Shown here in pieces: positions 22,916 to 35,144 of a DNA stretch of 64,000 nt (the first letter of the stretch is position 1; every line of letters begins with the position of its first letter). The translations under genes and the position numbers were made by a program. Origin of the DNA: Podaxis mareebaensis (lineage: Eukaryota > Basidiomycota > Agaricomycetes > Agaricales > Agaricaceae); the NCBI GenBank assembly GCA_018524725.1, contig JAEUWP010000556.1:29992-93991 (forward strand), read 5' to 3'. A model generated the notes under the pieces. It searched no databases. It was not told the DNA's origin and saw nothing but the letters and a program-made list of their open reading frames with translations.

Positions 22916-25900
22916 ATGAACGACCCATCCTCCACCCACTCCTCTCCACGCTCCTTCCACTCTGACCTCTACCCCTCCAATTTCCCTCACTACACCCCCC
23001 ATCACCCCCACCACTCCCAGACATACCCCATCCCAAACTATCCCTCTCGTCCAGCACACAAGTCCACTCTCCCTGCTCTCCCCATCTCTCTCTCAGTCTC
23101 TACATCCACCACCGCCTCTGAGCACGACCCCAATGAAACCACCGCCCGGCCCTCAAACGCCCACAAGCATGCCCAGTTCCTCTCAGGCGCGCTGACATCC
23201 ACTCACTCGACTGACTCTGACCCTCCCCGCTCTCTCCTCTTCTCCGATCCATCATCCTCCGATGATCCAGGAGCAACCCCAGTCGTGACCCACCCGCCAT
23301 CCACCACCTCCGCCGCCGGCCTCCCCACTCCACTCAATAGCGCCGACCCATCCGCCGACCCATCCTCCAACGACTCGCGCCCATCCGCCGAATTTTCCCT
23401 CAGTGACACTCCAGGTCTCTCACGGGGCTTATCTCGTCCACTAACGGCAGCGGAACAGGAAAAACTCGCACATCTTGACAGACTCAAGTTCTTCCTCGCA
23501 ACCGCCCCCTCCCAATGGGACAATGCCCGCCCCACCCAGTCATTTGCGCCCACCACAGGCTCAAATGCTTACCCGTCCGCATCTATCGGAGTCCCCTCTA
23601 CTGTTGGCAGCAGTACGGGATGGGGCATGGGTCTTCCTCCCGGCAACGGTGCCGGCTCCGGCCCAGGTGGTGACGCATACGCACAGGGCATGCACCCTTC
23701 CCTCAATAGGTTCATGCTCCCCAGTCAGGAGTTTGTCACATGTGTGCTGTGGAATGGACTCTATCATATTACTGGCACTGATATCGTCCGTGCGCTTGTT
23801 TTCCGCTTCGAGGTGCGCCCTTTTTCCACCGCCCCCGATAAGCTCGCAGATGCTGACTGATCATCCCAGGCTTTTGGCCGCCCTGTGCGAAACATGAAGA
23901 AGTTCGAGGAGGGCGTCTTTAGTGATCTGAGAAATCTCAAACCTGGTGTTGACGCTTGTCTTGAGGAACCCAAGGTTCGTATTTCGCTATCTTACCCGAC
24001 CCTGGCATATCTCGATTTCTCATTTCCGACATATTTCCACATCACAAATCATGATGTACTGACTCTCCATAATTTACAGTCTCCATTCCTCGATTTGCTT
24101 TTCAAGTACCAATGCATTCGCACGCAAAAAAAGCAAAAGGTCTTCTATTGGTTCTCGGTTCCACACGACCGTCTATTCCTTGATGCCCTTGAACGGGACC
24201 TCAAACGCGAGAAAATGGGGCAAGAACCCACAACTCACGTCGTCGGCGAGCCTGCACTCTCATTCACCTACGACCCTAAGCGCAGTCTCTATGAGCAGTT
24301 CGCCAAAGCTCAGGGGATCAAGGATGGTGAAAGCGAGTTGGAAAGCACCCTCCGCAGGGCAGAACAAGATGCCGGTCTCTCTGGGGACGGAAGTGCTTTC
24401 TGCACCAGTAGTGAGAGCGACGCAGAGCTGATCGATGGTGCAACTGGAATGGGAAATCTGCACATCGGTGCTGAGGATAGCGAGATGAGCGACGCAGACG
24501 ATTTGAATGGACTCACTGAGGAAGAGCGCGAAAAGCGGAAGCGGATGAAGCAAGAGCAAAGAAAACTCCATCTATCAAAGGTTAACGGTGGAGGAGCTGC
24601 ATTTTTATCGAATATGCTCAAGGGTTCGCCAACGTACAAGATGAGGAGGAAGAAGAACCCCGCGACCGTTGCTGCTGGGAGTGCGTTGAGCAGGAGCGTC
24701 AGCAGCTCATCTTCGGCGTCGTTCCGACGTGGGAGTGAAGATTACGACGAAAGAGGCCGACCGAGGAGTATGGGCTCGTACGGCAGCGGACTCGCCGAAC
24801 GACATCTCCATCAATCTGCATCCGTCTCACGCGAACGATCTTACCCATATCCCCAACCTTACTCTATCCATCGACAACATTCTCAAGGACAACCTCCGTT
24901 CCAATATGCCAGCATGTCTGAAGAGTTTGGTCCGGGCAGCTTGGACGCCAGGGAGAGAGCGGAGTTGGACGCTGCGACGCTGTTCCAACGGCAGGCAAAG
25001 GGACAGCTTATGCCCGCGGATGGGGTTGTCAGGAAGCCCAAGGTGCAGCATGTGCATCCAGAGGTCGGCGTGATGATCTCGGAAGGATACACGGCGCATC
25101 AGGTGCGAGGCGTCGGTACCCCCGGATCACAACAATCCCAGTTCCCCGGTCAATCTTCCTCTGATATTCAACAATCCCAACTCGACGCTTTCGCGAATGG
25201 ATACGACCCATCTGTGGGTGGGATCTTTCCTGCTCCGCATCAGCAATCACAGCAACAGGCCAACGACCCGAATTCGCAGACTGCTGGGACGACGCAATAT
25301 GAGACTGTCTCTGCTGATGGCAAGTTCCGCGCGTTCATGTGTCCGTCGGACTCGTGTGGGAGGCTGTTTAAGAGGATGGAACATTTGAAGAGGCATTTTA
25401 GGACGCATACGATGGAGAAGCCGTATATGTGTACGGTTTGTCAGAGGAGGTTCTCGAGGAGCGATAATTTGAACCAGCACCTCCGGACGCACGAGCGGAC
25501 GGGGTCTGCGATTGCTAATGCTACGGCGTCTTCTGCTCATACTGGAACTGCCAACTTTGGTGCGGCGGGTGGGAATATGGGTGCTGGTGTGGAGGGTATG
25601 GGTATGGATGTGAATGCGATGAATGGTATGGAAGGCTTTTCGATGGGGATGTGGAGGGATAATGGCGAGGATAGTGATTTGAGCGGTGCGGAGAGTGAAG
25701 GTTTCGATGAAGAAGGTTATCTCTATAATCATCACAACCACCCACAAGCGATGATGAACGACCCTGGTATGTTCGGCATGTCCATGCTCGGAGCTGCGAA
25801 TACGACCTTGGGTATTGGCGTCGGCGGTGGGTTTGACATGCAGATGTGCGAGATTGAAGTCGGGGCGGGTGATGTGTCGGAGATTCCGGGAGGAGAAGAG

Positions 25901-27151
25901 GAGGGTTTGTTGTTGAGGAACCATGCGCATGGGTCCTTGACGCAGTTTGCGACGGTGCCTTCTGCTTCGCATCAACAAGATTTTGGATCGAATACGACGG
26001 ATTCCTTCGCTCCTGACGCATCCGCGCAGTGGACTCAACCACAACCACAGCCTAGTCCGGCGTTTAGTACGTTGAGTGTTCCATCTCCCCCGCCTGGTAC
26101 TGGCCCTGCTGGTACTGGACCTGGACCGCAGGGTATCGCGATTAGCAGGTCGAGTCGGTCTTCGATCGGGTCGTCGCCTGCGGGATTCATGAGGCCCACA
26201 CACTCTGCATCATCTTCGACGTCGTCACTCTCGGGTTATAATGGCTCCACCGATGCGTCCAACGGGATGAACGGAAATGGACCAGAGGACTTTGTGACGT
26301 CCATGTCTGCGCCGTCCCACAAACAGGCGTTTGATCATGCGTCTTTGTATCCACCCGGCATGCTTGATTCCGCCTCTTCCGCTGGATCTGGTGCTAATAC
26401 GGGTGGGAATACGCCTGCGAACCCTACTGGGGTGTTGGCTGGACCGATCAGACGGCATAGGAGCATGACGCCAAGTTTGATTGGGAGGACTGGGGAGAGT
26501 ATTAGACGTCCGATGAGCACTGCGAGTAACATGAGTGGTGGTGCTGGCGGAGGTAATGGAGAGGGAAGCGGTAGTGCGTCGCCTGTGCCGAGCGTTGGTG
26601 GTGTTGTGGGCGGTGTGCCGACTGGTATGGGCATGGCTGGAGGCATGGGGATGGGAAGTGCAAGGGCGTACCATCCATACGCGGGTGGATACGCGAGCTC
26701 ATCGAGGTCGGGATCGACACATTCGAGTCCGGCAGTGTACAATGTTCCACTTGGGAGTGCGGGTGAAGGACAACAACAGCATGGGTTGAGGAGGTCGGAG
26801 TCGAGGACGAGTTTTGTAGGGATGCAGGTGCAAGATCAGATGTTGCAAGGTGCTGCGGGTGGTGCGGGTGCGGGTGGGGAGATGTTTAGGACGGAGAGTC
26901 CGAGATCGTTTATGCCTCAGCAGATGGCGCAGCAACACCAGCAAATGCAGCAACACGTCCAGCAGATGCATCCGTCACAGACAGAATCGCCTGCGCCTTA
27001 CAGTATGGAGTTGCCACCACACCAGATGTATGGACACGCGAATACGATGCCTGTTGGTGTGTATGACCCACATGCTACGCACCAGCGACAGCAGATGGGA
27101 ACGGAAGGTGGTGCAGGAGGGTATTATTCGCAGCCTCATACGACGTTGTGA
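22916..27151 (+). CDS. STE12: Ste12-type transcription factor (STE domain plus two C2H2 fingers)
   Basis: Ste12/SteA proteins are nuclear transcription factors downstream of the mating and filamentation MAPK. Three exons in phase (22916-23812, 23870-23974, 24080-27151) give about 1357 aa, longer than most Ste12 orthologues (commonly 600-900). After a Ser/Pro-rich N-terminus, the STE DNA-binding region spans about residues 180-400 (segments [38 protein letters not shown]-like [40 protein letters not shown]). Two adjacent C2H2 fingers lie at about residues 750-805 ([21 protein letters not shown], then [21 protein letters not shown]), as in filamentous ascomycete and basidiomycete Ste12 but not yeast. 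Between and after them are long Gln/Gly/Ser tracts. The long final exon could hide small introns. Confidence 0.92.
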
Positions 27152-30100
27152 TTCAGCATTTACTACTCGGTCTTGACTGACATTTTTCTTTTCATTTCTA
27201 CCTTCTGTTCCATGCATGCGGTCATGTTTTCTCTCTTGTCTTTCGCATTACGTTGGATCGATATGTTCGAGATGTCTCGATGCCTGTTCATCCATTTACC
27301 ATAGTTTTTCACGATAAGTTTCTTTGATTATGTTGTATGATACGCTTGATCTTTTGGGTGGAATACCTTCTTAATTATATCATTACCTTAGTTACCCTCG
27401 AAAATCTCTACTCTCTTCTGTTCTTTTACGCAACTCGTGTTGTATATATCTCGCCTTGTCTGTAGCTCTGACATTGAATATTTATGGTTTCTGTTTCCGT
27501 TTATCTGCCATTGACGTACATCGACCACCGAAAGCTAACGTGCAGCTTTGTCTTGTTGGGAGATGTGAGAACGAGACAAGTGAACGTCGCTTAGACGGAC
27601 GCCCCTCGTTGAGGCCGCGACGGAGAAGGCGTCCAGTTGTGATGGCCCTCATCTCTATCGGATCTTAGATAATCCGAAACTTGCCATGGCCCTGTAACAG
27701 AGCACAGCCGACAGAATCATGCACACGCGTACAAGGCGGCACGCGAACGGCCTTCAAAGTTCATACGCAACATCACGGAAGCCACGAGGCTCACTGACTT
27801 CTAAATCAGGTGCGCAAAGAAGCGAACGCCTTGACGCCCGAGAGCTCCGTAATCCTTTATGAGAAGTGACAGGCGGGGATATCGAGTTTGATGGGCACTG
27901 GTTATTTGACGTTTGCAGAATTGTATTGTTGCCGTGGTGCTCTGGGTACCATCAGTTTGTGGCGCTTAGTGATGGCTGTGGTGTTTTAGTTTTCTGAGGG
28001 TTGATGCATCGTGAGATGTGGAGGCGAGTAAGATGGTATTAGGCACTGGAGGGTGCATAGGACCGATCATGCGGGAGCTCCCGAATCTTTGGACGATGCT
28101 GCGCATCATGCACCCGAAGTGAGCTGAATGGGAGGTACAATATTAGTAGGGGGCATGAGCCCCCGAGGTCGTCATAGCGCCAAAGGGCTCAGAGCCATCG
28201 ACCAAATTATCGCTAAAGCAAGGGTTTGACGCTATGGCGGGATGTCAGAATCATAAATGATCGCAGAAGCGTGATGGCGCTCCTGATGAGTTGTTGGATG
28301 AACGAATATTAATGAATCTTCGATGCAAGAATAGGTTTTGATCAAATGGTGGTGCTTCCATGTCTGTGTGTCCGTATCATGTGGATATAGCCAGGTCCAC
28401 AATCCTCTCGAGCGTGGCCCTGAGAAGGAAGCCAGCGGGGCCCCCGAAACTTGGGGTGGACGAGTCTGGAAAATGGAGATTGAGGGTCACTAGGGGTCAC
28501 CACAATCTGACATCTGGGCATTGCTGCAAAATATAGTGTTCCAAGAAAGAGGTGCGAGGGTGAGATTTTTATGCGAGTGACTGATGATGGTCTACAGGGA
28601 GACAGCGTGGTCTTACCTTGGGGTGATACGGCCAGAGCGCGGAGTCGAGCTCAATGTGAAATCACTGGCCTCGTATACTTCGTCCGACTTGACATGTTGT
28701 GGCATGAACTTAGATTAGATACCCCTCCTCGGCAGAAGGTCAAGAGGGAGCAGGATATTTCGGTGCGTAGGACAATAATCGTGGTTCTGTCGCCCTTGCT
28801 CAATTGCAATAGGATGGAGGGAAAGGGGTCACAATTGGATGGTGTAGCGATTATGGCCAGGAGTAATACCTAAGGAATTGTGGCCACGGTGCAAGTTCTA
28901 AGTCTAATGTTTTGCCACTGGGTGGCGACCTCGTGGCCATACTCTTGTGCAGATCTTTGTGCAGATCTTTGTCAACGGTGGTGATAATGAACCAGAATTT
29001 TGCCATGGGCGTTGTTGCCACCAAAACTCGTGACTGTTGGCCAGCTTTTTGTTGCTTTGTGCGAGTGGAATCAACTTACGTTCGACTATATGCGCGGAAC
29101 CAGTGACAAACAGAAGTTGAGTTGGAAAACTCTGATCCTCCTTACTCATCAGCGTTCTGCGAGTGGAAGCTGAGAGACATGGTGAACGCTTCTGCCAAGC
29201 CGCTCTACTATATACCATAATTGATGTGGTTGCATGGTACTCGACCAAGACTCTGATAGATGTTAATGATTTCTTTTCCGCCCCATCCAGAAAAACTGAT
29301 CGCAAGGTCTAATCTTGCCAAGATGAATTGGATGGGTTATCGCAGGTTCCCAAGAGCTCGCCCAACAGAGAAGATGGCAGCACCACGTAACAAACTGAAT
29401 GAAGCTGGTGTGGAGATAAAGTTGACTCCTCTTGTGAATGGGGAGTAAAGAGGATTGATGTCCGCCTTTCCGGTTTTGATGTGAAGCGATTGAAGAATCA
29501 GGCGCACGCATACAAACCTCAGCAATTAGCATTTATTCACTAACAAAAATCGGCCTGCCCCAAAATTTGCATTCACAAAACAGTCTGCGTGGTTCATCAG
29601 TTGCCTTCAAGCGGTCCTAACATAAGCTTGCAGATAATACGATGCATGAGCTCAATAATCGGAGTCCTCATCTCTCCACCATAGAGTGATCCCGTTGAAC
29701 CTTCTCATGTGCTTACATGTGCCTGAGCTCGGAGATAGGGAGGAAATCATATTCTGTTCGTGTCGTTGATGAAGTGGGAGTACGAGGTTGCGTTTGGTTC
29801 GGTGCACACTAGTAACAACCCGGAGGTGGATCATGATCATCGCACTCCTTCTCTGGATCCACCATTTCCCCTAGTCGTATGGCAAACCATCTTCACTGTC
29901 AGGTTCTACTGAAATACCATTCTACGCATTCTTTCCTCTCTGTTACTTTTCAGACCACCCAACATGCAAGGACCGGAATACAAGCCACTGATGCAGTGAG
30001 GCTTGGGGCCAAATACCTCGAGTAGAACGCACGTGTAGACATACTCATCTAGGCCGTTGAAAGCCAGGCAGCCGTGCCCCAATCGAGGCGTCATTGCAAC

Positions 30101-30695
30101 ACGGCCCTATGTGGCTTCTCTTCCTTTCTGTTTCTCACATCCACACATATCCGTATGGACACCCATCATTTGATGTTCTCAGGTGTCAATATACCCATTT
30201 CACTCCACTCTCAGCCTCAGATCTCTCTCGCCACCCTGTGTCTGTTTTCTTAAGTTCCGGCAACAATGATATACCATCTGCATCTGTATGCAATTGTTGA
30301 ATTGAATCTCAAGGGGTACCAATGCTTTCACCCGCAATATCCGTCATCATCTAAATCTTGTGCTCCCAGCTCTTAACTCAGTGCCATGCTGGCTCTAATA
30401 TTGACCCCGGATACATACCTTAAAGTGGGGATCTCCTTAAGCGGGGATTTTTCATCGCTATGCCACCCCCGCACGGCTGAAAGCCTGGAAGGATGAAAAG
30501 CTGGTGTTAGTTTGTTGCCAAGAAGAAAGTATGAAAAAGTGATCTCGATATGATACGAGAGTGTGACTTTGGATTTTAACATCTAATGTCTGATTAACGC
30601 AGTACAAAGTCCCAGAGAGACGTTTCACCATCCTGTTCCTACCCATTCAATGATACTTTCATTGCGGCCTTCGTATTTAAGGCCTCACCTACACT
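27152..30695. other. Intergenic region between STE12 and the first NACHT gene
   Basis: About 3.5 kb. The first few hundred bases after 27151 are T-rich and fit a 3' UTR. A 100-codon ATG frame at 28571-28873 and a 62-codon minus frame at 29906-30094 have no motif or splice partner. A 12-bp direct repeat (GTGCAGATCTTT, twice) lies at about 28949-28972. I see no gene I can support. Confidence 0.35.
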
Positions 30696-33027
30696 TCACT
30701 GCCACCACTGCCCAGTATTGTCCCATAAATCAAACTGCTCCTCGTGATATATCCTTTCTCCTTCAGCCAGATCGATTGCTCTGAATTCCTGGTAGTATCC
30801 TGATTCTAAATTTATCTCCCAGTACCAGAAAATCGACTTGGAGTCATGTCCCATGCGGTATAATCCAGAAATGATGTGGTCCTGAGATTTGCCAAGGAAA
30901 AACGACTTGAGCCAAGCAGCGAAATTAGGGTAATATGGCCGTATGATCCCCAATTGTTGCTTCTGTGCAATTGCCTGCAGAGGCCATGAAAAAGAGCTCT
31001 CACTGTCTCACAGAGGATTGGCTCACCTTTTGGAACTCAGTGGTATCAAACCTTGAAAATTCATCAGGGAGAAGCCGAAAGAGCTGAGTTCCACCAATTA
31101 CTTTGGAACGGCCAGCATATCCCCAAACCGAGAAGCACAAAAAGCCAACATGCCCGGCATATAGGCTTGTCTTGGCACATAAGCTCTTGCGAAAATCAAC
31201 GTGACACAGTTGCTGCTGCAACCGAGGGTCCAGGCTAGGCGAGTCACAAAGTTCCAGACATACTCCGTGAAGAGAGTCATAGACCTTTGCTTTGACAACG
31301 GAGTTGACCAGTTCACTTGTATAGGGATAGGAAAGGGAGGAAGCCGAATCAGGCACACAGGGTGCCAGGACAATATCTAAGTAAGCGCCATGTTTATAAA
31401 TATGGGCAAAAATTCAAGCCAGAGCTCAGAAACTCACTTGATCCTTGTAAGGAAAAACTCTCTTGATATTTGAGCTGGAGTTCAAGACAATGCTTGAACA
31501 AGGCGCGGCGCATAACCGGAGAGGTGACACAGAAGTTCCCTGATCGTGTTGGATCGACAAGGAAATCATAAAACGATTTGTGGTAGAATGAGATCGACCC
31601 CCCAAGCTGAGAACACACAAGAAGCCACAACTCCTGAATGACCTTACGGCTCGCATACTGGAATGGGCGGCTCTTATCGACATTATCGTCAAGCTTCAGG
31701 GGTTCGCCACAGTCATGAAACTGGAGTATGGCGCTCAGCTGGTTACAGATGGATCCGAAGTCGAGCCTGGACACCCCCAATACATTGCTTTGATATATTA
31801 CACCAAAGGACCGCGGTGTGTATCGCCGGTGGCATACAGAGGCGAACAGGAGGTTAACTGCTGGAAGCATCTGCACAGGGATGCGCTGCATTACTAGCGT
31901 GTAGAATGCATCCAACTCTGCAAAGGGATATTTGGAAGTTGTGTTGGTAGAATGATTACCGGCTTTGCGATTTGAGACGACAGCGAGCACGGCGCACAAT
32001 GACTCTTCAGGTCCAGGTGAGCCAGGCTGGGAAAGGAACCGAAGGAGTGTTGCTGGGTATACAAACAAACCACCTGAGGCATCCACGAGTGACTGGATGA
32101 CAGCGTCAGATGGCCACGGAGACTCCATTGAGATGTTATGACGTCGGAGAATATTCTTGAAACCAGACCGAAGGTAAAGCTCGATTTCACCATTGGCTTC
32201 ACGTGAGATAGGAAGAACGACCTTGTGACATAGTGCGGTAATTTCTGGTTGAGCAAATGTTGTCTCGATATGCGGTTCGGGACGAGTGAAAAAGGCCCAG
32301 CAGAAGGGAGTGTTGCCGTCGCGAGCTGCATTGGCAATAATTTCGATGATCTCACACTGTGCATCTGCACTCTCGCACTCGTCAAGCCCGTCAATGAATA
32401 TAGGCACCCTGTTCCCAATTCCCTTCCCACTCCTCTGCAATTCCTGTAATGGTTCAACGATCAAACCTCGGAATTGTGATGCCATCGCTTTATCGAGAAG
32501 CGTCTTATCGAGGCGGACTCGCTGCTCGACAAGATCACGGTACTGAGGGAATTCAGTAGAGAGCTGGTATGTGATTGTTGGGAAGAAGTGGGTAGGTTTG
32601 TTCCGTCCATTTACTGAGAAGAAGAAAGCTGCCCCAAGCCTTCCTCGAGTTCTTAGCTCTTCCACACAAGTCTGGGCTACCGCAGATTTACCAACTCCAG
32701 CTGGCCCTTTCATCCAAAATAGTGGCAAAGGTGTGTCACCGATAGCAGGGAGTGCCCAATGCAAAGTGTCCTCAACATATTGCACACGAGTCCCAGGGAA
32801 ACATTTAGGGGGTGGATGACGGGCGGAGGAGTCATGTGCAGCACTGGGAGTAGATGCCTCAAGCAAGATATCAATGCCTGAATAATGCGGATCTCAGTTC
32901 AGCTACCCACTCAAGTCTCATATTGGCTGAGCTTACCCGTTGGTCTGCCTGAGATATTGATTAGCTGTTTGTCTTTGAATTGAGATCTGGTGATCACTAT
33001 ATTCTGTGCGTTGGGAAATATAGACAT
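30696..33027 (-). CDS. NACHT-domain NTPase (NLR-like), copy 1
   Basis: A STAND-class NTPase of the fungal NOD-like receptor type; such proteins are linked to self/non-self recognition. Exons 33027-32937, 32877-31438, 31376-31027 and 30962-30696 give about 715 aa. The short first exon (MSIFPNAQNIVITRSQF) matches the usual start of Agaricomycete NACHT proteins. Walker A is GPAGVGKSAVAQTC and Walker B is VPIFIDGLDECE, with sensor-like CWAFFTRPEPHI after it. The C-terminal third has no WD40, ankyrin or TPR repeats. Instead it ends in an aromatic-rich segment (SIFWYWEINLESGYYQEF). It is a close paralogue of the gene at 37949-40254. Confidence 0.9.
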
Positions 33028-35074
33028 TGGATCCAAACTCAGGGATTTGAAAATGGGGTGGAGAAGAGGGCTATCAGCTATGCATGCATAAAAGACTATG
33101 CTGAATCCTAAACTTGGTATTCGTACTGACAGGACCACATGGTACCAGGTGTACAGTGTGCCCCGGTGCTGCCAAAATGTTGATCTCGGGCTCTGAATCA
33201 TTAGTCGTTACCGTGCGCTTCTCTGGTTGGGAGTCAAGGTTCCTATATTCTAAGGAGTGAATTATATTGAACTACTAGTCCTGATTCAAACCAGAGTCCA
33301 AGTTGAAATATGTGAATTTACGTATGAAATAGAGAATAGGTGTCGTGAACTTGGGGAACAACAAAATTAGCAATCACGAAACGAGTGTCAAACTAATGAT
33401 TGTGAATAAATAAGGAATGCCTGCTCTATCATCGACATTCTGCTCTATCATCAACATTCTGCTCTGCAGAAGTTCTTCGCATCAAAAGATAGTACTCCAC
33501 CAACAGGTTTCATTTATTGGATCGTGATGCTGCTATGTTCGGTCTTATTGAGCCGCCGTGGCTATAGATATGACATCGATAACTCTCACACTATCCCAGA
33601 TACTCTCCAGCCCCCAGAAGGCGGCTGCAAATACACTAGCATTGACGTTCCACTCGTTTTGTTCCAGAAGCATGGGAAGTAGTGATCTGAGCAGCAGGCG
33701 TTGCAAATATGCACTTGAATGCACCTATTCTTCGTAAGTCCTTTAGAGCCAAGCCAAGGGCTATTTGTGCCCGGCGCTGCGTCAGGAGATAAGCTTCTGG
33801 CACATCCACATGCAGATCCGTTCCTATATTAACTCCCTTCACACCTACATCCTTTCAAGTCCATATTTTTGTTTATACTGAATCTGACTTCGGGCGGCTG
33901 CGCCGATCTGGGACTTCTATGTCTAAGCTCTAGTGGCCTTGTAGATGCGGTTGTAGAGAGTATCGTCAAGGATGGTGGTAATAGGTGCCAGGGTGAACAT
34001 GGCGTAGATGTCAAGGAGATGGCGAGTATGCCGGGTTAGCAGATAGAAATGGAGTTCACAAAGGATGTTGGTTGAGATGTGCAGTGGACTGGAAAACATA
34101 AATGAGTCCATTTTCGCAGTCACAACTGCAGATAATGAAATCAAGAAGCAACAGAGGAGGCGCACATATGACAGTAGTCGACATTAGAAATGTCGCGAAG
34201 CGTGCAAGTAAATTAAAGTACCAACTGGGCAAGTTCCTGGAAAAGAAAAGAGAAAACTCAACTAAATGAAACGAAATCGGTGGAAAGTCATATCTGAATG
34301 GCTATGATGACATTCCATTTCTAAGACTCCGAACAAAAGATACAACGATCAATACAAGCTGTATGGTTGAAATGTTAATCGGAGGTCGGATGTGCAAGGA
34401 TAGTATAGCACGCTCAGGGAGTTGATCCCGTCGTCGAAGGGATCAAGCTCCACCTTCCGAAGGTGGAAGGAAATGCATGCGAAATCTTGAAGGTATCGTT
34501 CGCATGTTCGAGGGACGTTGAAGCGTCGAGGTCGCGAACCTGCGGGACTTCGCATGGAAGGAGGGAGGATGGTGTCTGCAACACCAGCCGATCTCCGATC
34601 CCCACAGATTATTCGGAAGCATGCACGACAAAATGAAGATTAAATCACGGAAGGAGGTGCATTGAAGGAGCGATATAGCAGCTGAATTGGCTGGCGTCCA
34701 TAACTGTGTTCTTGGTTGAGGCCATATAGTGAATGAACAGCGGAGTTTTTTTTTGAGACTTAACTGATTGTTGCCGAAATCGTTCTAGAAGCAGGGAAGG
34801 CACGACATCCACGTAACTTAACTCCGGTGAGGGCACGCGCGAAATCTCAACGTTAGGCTCCTTCGATTGAATCAGTACGTACTCAGATAGTGAGGGTCAT
34901 CAGATGCGATTGGCCATTTGTAAGAAGCACTTCCCACCTGGAACGGCGATCGAAGTCGAAGCTCAGATGACTTATGGTATGTCTTGTGTGAGGGGGATTA
35001 TATTCAGTATAGTAGATGTCGCGCCTCACGTCCCGTGACGTTGACATCTTGAATGTTCACCAAGGTTGCATATG
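33028..35074. other. Intergenic region between NACHT copy 1 and the P450
   Basis: Contains the promoters of two divergent genes. A 62-residue minus-strand frame ending near 33923 (with DDTLYNRIYKATRA) looks protein-like but has no ATG-started full gene around it. A 19-bp tandem repeat is listed separately. Nothing else recognised. Confidence 0.35.
33421..33465 (+). repeat. 19-bp tandem repeat, about 2.4 copies
   Basis: CTGCTCTATCATCGACATT at 33421-33439 and the same with one change at 33440-33458, then a partial third unit. Confidence 0.8.
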
Positions 35075-35082
35075 TATATAAG
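35075..35082 (+). promoter_or_regulatory. TATA box of the P450 gene
   Basis: TATATAAG lies 63 bp before the P450 start codon. Confidence 0.6.
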
Positions 35083-35144
35083 GGCTGATGTAGAGAAGCT
35101 GGAACCCCGTATGCTTAGCATCCACTGTCTTCAGCACGACAGCC

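Noticed and set aside
25247..26203. 318-codon Arg/His-rich minus-strand frame inside STE12
   Set aside because: Antisense shadow of the Ser/Gly-rich Ste12 exon; no start context, introns or motif.
33421..33465. CRISPR-like array
   Set aside because: Only about 2.4 head-to-tail units with no spacers, in a eukaryotic genome; a simple tandem repeat.
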